DNA of 64,000 bases from NCBI RefSeq assembly GCF_002979555.1, contig NZ_PCOZ01000018.1, positions 19,751 through 83,750 of the forward strand, in the 5' to 3' direction. Source of the DNA: Pseudomonas sp. MYb60 (GTDB lineage Bacteria > Pseudomonadota > Gammaproteobacteria > Pseudomonadales > Pseudomonadaceae). The position numbers and the translations under genes were made by a program. Positions within the stretch are counted from its first letter, which is position 1. Every line of letters begins with the position of its first letter. Under the pieces are notes generated by a model. That model saw nothing but the letters and a program-made list of their open reading frames with translations, ran no database searches and was not told the origin of the DNA. Below are positions 60,629 to 64,000 of this stretch, one piece after another.

Positions 60629-61375
60629 GCGCACGGTCAGCCCCAGCACCACGGTGATGAACACCGGGCGAATGAATTTGGCGCCGCCGCTGATCGCGCT
60701 GCGTGCGCCAAAGAAGGCGCCGAACATCACGCAGATGCCCATGGTCAGGCCGACCACCCAATCCACCGTGCCGTTGAAGATAAACACCGACAGCGCGGCC
60801 GCGTTGCTGACGAAGTTCATGCTGCGCGCCACGCCGCTGGCCTTGACCAGGTCGACGGGGTACATCAGCAGCGTGCTGACGGTCCAGAACGCCCCGGTGC
60901 CCGGGCCGGCCACGCCATCATAGAAGCCCAGGCCGAAGCCCTGGGTGGATTGCCATTTCTTCTTGATCGGTGCATCGGCATCCAGCGGCGCCTTGGGCGT
61001 GCCGCCGAACAGCAGGTACAGGCCACAGCCAAAAACGATCACCGGGAGCATTTTGTTGAGGGTTTCGGCGGGCAGGTAGTGGGCGACCACGGCGCCGGTC
61101 AACGCCCCGATAAAGGTGCCGACGATGGCGTGCACCCACTGGCGCGGGTGGAACAGCTTGCGACGAAAGAAGGTGAAACTGGCGGTGGCCGAGCCGAAGG
61201 TGGAGCTGAGCTTGTTGGTGCCCAGGACCATGTGCGGCGGCATGCCGGCGGTGAGCAGGGCGGGGGTGGTGAGCAACCCGCCGCCACCGGCGATGGCATC
61301 GATGAAGCCGGCCACGAAGGCCACGGCAGCGAGAATGGCGAGGGTGGTGAGGTCAACGCTGAGTTCGAAGGGCAT
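60596..61375 (-). CDS. TSUP family membrane transporter, YfcA-like
   Basis: A 259-aa integral membrane protein with about eight helices and the TSUP repeats (GFIDAIAGGGGLLTTPALLT in the first half, GFYDGVAGPGTGAFWTVST in the second). The YfcA subgroup is fairly close; its substrate is unknown. Second TSUP protein in the window, not closely similar to the one at 4685. Its 3' end overlaps nudC by 33 bp tail to tail. It has no recognised partner gene. Confidence 0.88.
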   Translation of the reverse strand: MPFELSVDLTTLAILAAVAFVAGFIDAIAGGGGLLTTPALLTAGMPPHMVLGTNKLSSTFGSATASFTFFRRKLFHPRQWVHAIVGTFIGALTGAVVAHYLPAETLNKMLPVIVFGCGLYLLFGGTPKAPLDADAPIKKKWQSTQGFGLGFYDGVAGPGTGAFWTVSTLLMYPVDLVKASGVARSMNFVSNAAALSVFIFNGTVDWVVGLTMGICVMFGAFFGARSAISGGAKFIRPVFITVVLGLTVRLAWQHWFSVA

Positions 61376-61454
61376 GGGCAGGGCTTATGGTTGGCAGGGC
61401 GGCCGCCATCTTACCTGCCAGATGTACCCAGATCCAAATGTATGCAGAACCCAA

Positions 61455-61482
61455 TGTGGAAGGGGCGAGCCTCCTCCCACAG
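61455..61482. repeat. REP-type palindrome
   Basis: TGTGGAAGGGGCGAGCCTCC followed by TCCCACA, a degenerate REP element between the TSUP gene and the phosphatidylcholine synthase gene. Confidence 0.6.
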
Positions 61483-61501
61483 TTGAACGGTGTTTATTAG
61501 A

Positions 61502-62218
61502 TTATTTGTGGCTGCCCAACCACTCCAGCGCCGTGCGCCAGATGCAGATCCCCAGGAAGTACGCCGACATCAGCGACCACAACCCAAACGTCCACGGGTT
61601 GGTGTTGGGATAATCCATCACCATCAGGAAGCTGCACAGCAACCAGATGGTGGTCACTGCAATATTGATCGGCATGAAGCGCTTGACCCGGAACGGGTGC
61701 AGGAACTTCATCGGCGTCACCGTCAGCAGCGCCAGGCCGATCACTGTGAGCAAGGTTACCCAGGCTTCTGGCTGGATGATGTAAACGCACAGGGCCACGA
61801 CGTTCCAGGCGGCGGGGAAGCCGACAAAGTAGTTGTCCTTGCTCTTCATGTTGACGTTGCAGAAACAGAACAGCGACGACACCAGAATCACCGACACGGT
61901 GAACAGATGGGTGAAGTCCGGCAGATCGATATATCGGTAGATAAACAGCGCCGGGATAAACACGTAGGTGAGGTAATCGATCACCAGGTCCAGCACCGAG
62001 CCATCGAAGCTTGGCAACACCGTGCTCACATTGAGGCGTCGCGCCAGTGAACCGTCGACGCCGTCCACTACCAGTGCCAGGCCGAGCCACAGCAGGCAGG
62101 CCTTGGGCGAATTTTCCAGCAGTGCCAGCGTGGCCAGGAAGGCCAGCACCACACCGGTGGCGGTGAAGCCGTGGGCGCCCCAGGCTTTGAGTCTGGCTAC
62201 ATGCAGGGTCGATATCAC
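61502..62218 (-). CDS. pcs: Phosphatidylcholine synthase
   Basis: A 238-aa membrane enzyme that makes phosphatidylcholine from CDP-diacylglycerol and choline in one step. It has the CDP-alcohol phosphotransferase motif DGVDGSLAR followed by FDGSVLDLVID, with its conserved Asp residues, and about eight hydrophobic segments. The pattern with RRLNVSTVLPSFDG between is that of Pcs. The start is GTG 62218, with TGGAG 9 nt upstream. It gives the cell a eukaryote-like membrane lipid and depends on external choline. Confidence 0.9.
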   Translation of the reverse strand: MISTLHVARLKAWGAHGFTATGVVLAFLATLALLENSPKACLLWLGLALVVDGVDGSLARRLNVSTVLPSFDGSVLDLVIDYLTYVFIPALFIYRYIDLPDFTHLFTVSVILVSSLFCFCNVNMKSKDNYFVGFPAAWNVVALCVYIIQPEAWVTLLTVIGLALLTVTPMKFLHPFRVKRFMPINIAVTTIWLLCSFLMVMDYPNTNPWTFGLWSLMSAYFLGICIWRTALEWLGSHK

Positions 62219-62368
62219 GGGCGGTTCTCCAAAAGGTGAAACAGGGCAGCCGACAACGTGACGCTGTCGGGTCTGGCCGGGGGAATGCAGGTATCGACCG
62301 GGAAGGGGGTAAGAAGGTTCACCGCCCCGGCGTATCACTTAGCGTAGCAAGCGCAAGACGTTTCGGCA

Positions 62369-63313
62369 TTAGCCTTGACGGAACACCAGCGCCTTCAAGC
62401 CACTTTGTGCATCGATATCCGGAAATTCAGCGGGATTTTGCAGACGTTCGACAAAGCGCAGCCCCGGAGCTTCCTGGGTTACGCCGTCGATCAGGAAGTC
62501 TTCGCCAAAGGCCGGATCGTTCATGCATGCCAGCACCGTGCCCTGGGACGTAAGCAGGTCCGGCAGGCGGCGCAGCACGCGCTGATAGTCCTTGGTCAGC
62601 AGGAAGCTGCCTTTCTGGAACGAAGGGGGATCGATGATCACCAGGTCGTAGGGGCCACTGTTGGTGACTTTGGCCCAGGACTTGAACAGGTCGTGGCCAA
62701 GGAAGGTGACCTTGCCCAGGTCGTGACCGTTCAGGCGATGGTTGTCGCGGCCACGGCTGAGGGCGCCGCGGGCCATGTCCAGGTTCACCACATGGTCGGC
62801 ACCGCCTTCGATGGCCGCCACGGAAAACCCGCAGGTGTAGGCGAAGAGGTTGAGCACACGCTGGCCCTTGGCCTGCTCGCGCACCCAATTGCGGCCGTAG
62901 CGCATGTCGAGGAACAACCCGGTGTTCTGCTTTTTGCCCAGGTCGATCAGGTAACGCAGGCCGCCTTCAGTGATGGTCAGCTCATCGATGGGCTCGCCCA
63001 CCAGCCATTCGGTGGTGCTGTGCGGCAGGTAGCGGTGTTGCAGGGCAACCGTGTGAGCGCCGGATTGACCCCAGGGGAACTCGGTCAGCAGCTGTTTCAG
63101 GGCTTCGAGCTGTGCGGCTTCGGGTTCCTTGAACAGCGCCACCAGCACCACGCCTTGTAGCCAGTCGACCGTCAACTGCTCCAGGCCCGGCCAGCAGCGG
63201 CCACGGCCATGGAACAGGCGCCGGGTTTCGCTGGGCGGGTTGGCCAGGGCCGTGAGCAGGTGGGCGTGCAGGGTGGCGAGTGCGTCGGGGGTCATCGGTC
63301 GGGCGTCGGTCAT
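62369..63313 (-). CDS. Class I SAM-dependent methyltransferase, RlmI/RlmK-like
   Basis: A 314-aa Rossmann-fold methyltransferase with SAM motif LNLFAYTCGFSVAAIEGGA, acidic NLDMARGAL, and the catalytic region YDLVIIDPPSFQKGSF (DPPSF, typical for N-6 adenine or C-5 cytosine rRNA methyltransferases). The N-terminal half lacks the PUA domain of RlmI. The RNA target is not known. Begins at ATG 63313. Confidence 0.85.
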   Translation of the reverse strand: MTDARPMTPDALATLHAHLLTALANPPSETRRLFHGRGRCWPGLEQLTVDWLQGVVLVALFKEPEAAQLEALKQLLTEFPWGQSGAHTVALQHRYLPHSTTEWLVGEPIDELTITEGGLRYLIDLGKKQNTGLFLDMRYGRNWVREQAKGQRVLNLFAYTCGFSVAAIEGGADHVVNLDMARGALSRGRDNHRLNGHDLGKVTFLGHDLFKSWAKVTNSGPYDLVIIDPPSFQKGSFLLTKDYQRVLRRLPDLLTSQGTVLACMNDPAFGEDFLIDGVTQEAPGLRFVERLQNPAEFPDIDAQSGLKALVFRQG

Positions 63314-63362
63314 TGAGCGGGCGGCATTTTAAACACAATTTGCCTTCAGCATGTGGCGTTGG

Positions 63363-63851
63363 TCAGAGGGTGGCGATCAGGGCTGGGCCGAACGCGTCCT
63401 TCAGGAATCCCGGCGCGATGTAGCGTTCGTAGTGGGCCTCGGACAGCAGGAAAAACTCGCGGTCAATCGCGTCGCGCAGGTCTGCCAGGTGGCGTTCGCG
63501 GAACTCGGGTAACAACGCCAAGCCATAGGCATCCAGCTTGGAAATCACCCGCGCACCGCGAGCAATCAATTGGTACGCCCAGCAATACGGCGACTGGTGC
63601 GGCATAAAGCGGATCTTGCGGGTTTCAAGCTGCTGGCGCAGCAGGTGTGCATCGAACACTTCGAGCTTGCTGGTCATCACCTGCACCAGCAGGTGTTCCA
63701 GTCGCAGCCACACCGCCTGTTTTTCCTCGGCGTTGTAGCCATTCCACTGGATGACTTCGTGGTGATAGCGCTTGCAGCCCCGGCAGACCAGGTCACCGTA
63801 GACGGTAGAACACAGGCCGACGCAAGGGGTCTTGATGGTTTGGTTGGACAT
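63363..63851 (-). CDS. DUF1289 domain protein
   Basis: A 162-aa protein with an N-terminal DUF1289 domain: CVGLCSTVYGDLVCRGCKRYHHEVIQWNG, split here as CVGLCST, CRGCKRYHHE and IQWNGY, whose Cys residues probably bind iron-sulfur or zinc. The C-terminal 110 residues are helical (LVQVMTSKLEVFDAHLLRQQL, LLPEFRERHLADLRDAID). ATG 63851 chosen; a start eight codons upstream would also fit. Function unknown. Confidence 0.83.
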   Translation of the reverse strand: MSNQTIKTPCVGLCSTVYGDLVCRGCKRYHHEVIQWNGYNAEEKQAVWLRLEHLLVQVMTSKLEVFDAHLLRQQLETRKIRFMPHQSPYCWAYQLIARGARVISKLDAYGLALLPEFRERHLADLRDAIDREFFLLSEAHYERYIAPGFLKDAFGPALIATL

Positions 63852-63892
63852 AAAAGGTTTGTTTGAAAAATCCAATAAACACCAGAAACCAA

Positions 63893-63920
63893 TGTGGGAG
63901 CAGGCTTGCCTGCTCCCACA
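63893..63920. repeat. REP-type palindrome
   Basis: A perfect 12-bp stem: TGTGGGAGCAGG-CTTG-CCTGCTCCCACA, in the gap between nrdB and the DUF1289 gene, just after the nrdB stop. Could double as a 3' mRNA-stability hairpin. Confidence 0.8.
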
Positions 63921-63923
63921 CGT

Positions 63924-64000
63924 TCAATCCCAGCTCAACGCGCCACCGGTCTGATACTCGATCACGCGGGTCTCAAAGAAGTTTTTCTCTTTCTTCAAGT
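63924..64000 (-). CDS. nrdB: Ribonucleotide reductase beta subunit, C-terminal end
   Basis: Only the last 24 codons lie in the window, ending LKKEKNFFETRVIEYQTGGA then LSWD and TGA at 63926-63924. The conserved tail NFFETRVIEYQ...ALSW is that of class Ia NrdB of pseudomonads, which inserts into the large subunit to contact the active site. The identification rests on this short tail alone. Confidence 0.7.
   Translation of the reverse strand, partial: LKKEKNFFETRVIEYQTGGALSWD

Noticed and set aside
62281..62330. GAACCT-N17-TCGAT upstream of pcs as a second AlgU promoter
   Set aside because: Both hexamers deviate from consensus, and the -10 lacks its terminal A. Too weak to claim.
63893..63920. 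Rho-independent terminator for nrdB
   Set aside because: The stem is perfect, but no U-run follows on either strand and the sequence is a standard REP element.

Overview
The window is chromosomal DNA from a Pseudomonas of the fluorescens group. Four things point there: the GC-rich codon use; a complete mannitol/arabitol operon in the mtlEFGKDYZ order with an AraC-type mtlR upstream; several small Pseudomonas families (DUF1652, DUF3203, DUF3455, DUF1289); and many copies of the REP-type palindrome built around TGTGGGAG...CTCCCACA or GCGAGC...GCTCGC. I see no prophage, insertion sequence, CRISPR array, rRNA or tRNA. All genes except the two at the window edges and one frameshifted SDR gene look intact. 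No gap between genes exceeds 300 bases.

Layout. 1-2643: start of an efflux adaptor lipoprotein gene, divergent from an RstA/RstB-like two-component system. 2644-4490: ECF sigma factor, RskA-like anti-sigma factor and a secreted DUF3455 protein. 4685-8070: sulfur-scavenging cluster (TSUP transporter, DszC/SfnB-like flavoenzyme, dimethyl sulfone monooxygenase SfnG). 8101-10322: a second methionine aminopeptidase coupled to a ParD-like protein, and a short threonine dehydratase behind what reads as a complete transcription attenuator. 10548-11209: small proteins. 11267-20708: polyol catabolism (ABC importer MtlEFGK, mannitol dehydrogenase, xylulokinase, fructokinase, regulator). 20781-22729: glycosyltransferase and thiol peroxidase. 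22962-32012: MdtABC-type tripartite RND pump with its own outer-membrane lipoprotein, four genes overlapping by 4 bp each. 32194-39688: MHYT-GGDEF-EAL protein, broken SDR gene, MocR-type regulator, CcoG, MgtC-like protein and small ORFs. 39892-48803: glgE, treS-maltokinase fusion and glgB, then a GGDEF protein. 48807-64000: hybrid histidine kinase, CAP-domain protein, MFS exporter with divergent LysR regulator, GNAT enzyme, stand-alone aroA, YecA-like protein, ClC-type channel, dienoyl-CoA isomerase, nudC, second TSUP transporter, phosphatidylcholine synthase, SAM methyltransferase, DUF1289 protein and the end of nrdB.

How the genes work together. MtlEFGK import polyols, MtlD oxidises mannitol or arabitol to fructose or xylulose, and MtlZ and MtlY phosphorylate the products. 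TreS interconverts trehalose and maltose, its fused kinase domain makes maltose 1-phosphate, GlgE polymerises this to alpha-glucan and GlgB branches it; an AlgU-type promoter in front suggests control by envelope or osmotic stress. SfnG breaks down dimethyl sulfone when sulfate is short, and two sigma-54-like promoters face away from each other in its control region.

The most interesting signals are regulatory: the attenuator with an Ile/Thr-containing leader peptide (9162-9272), the divergent sigma-54 promoters with a palindrome (6769-6946), tandem RstA-like boxes (476-510), the AlgU-type promoter of the glgE operon (39775-39802), tandem MtlR half-sites (19702-19745), and a REP pair lying inside the signal-peptide coding region of the outer-membrane efflux lipoprotein (30505-30602). 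All are read by eye from the sequence and were not tested by any search.
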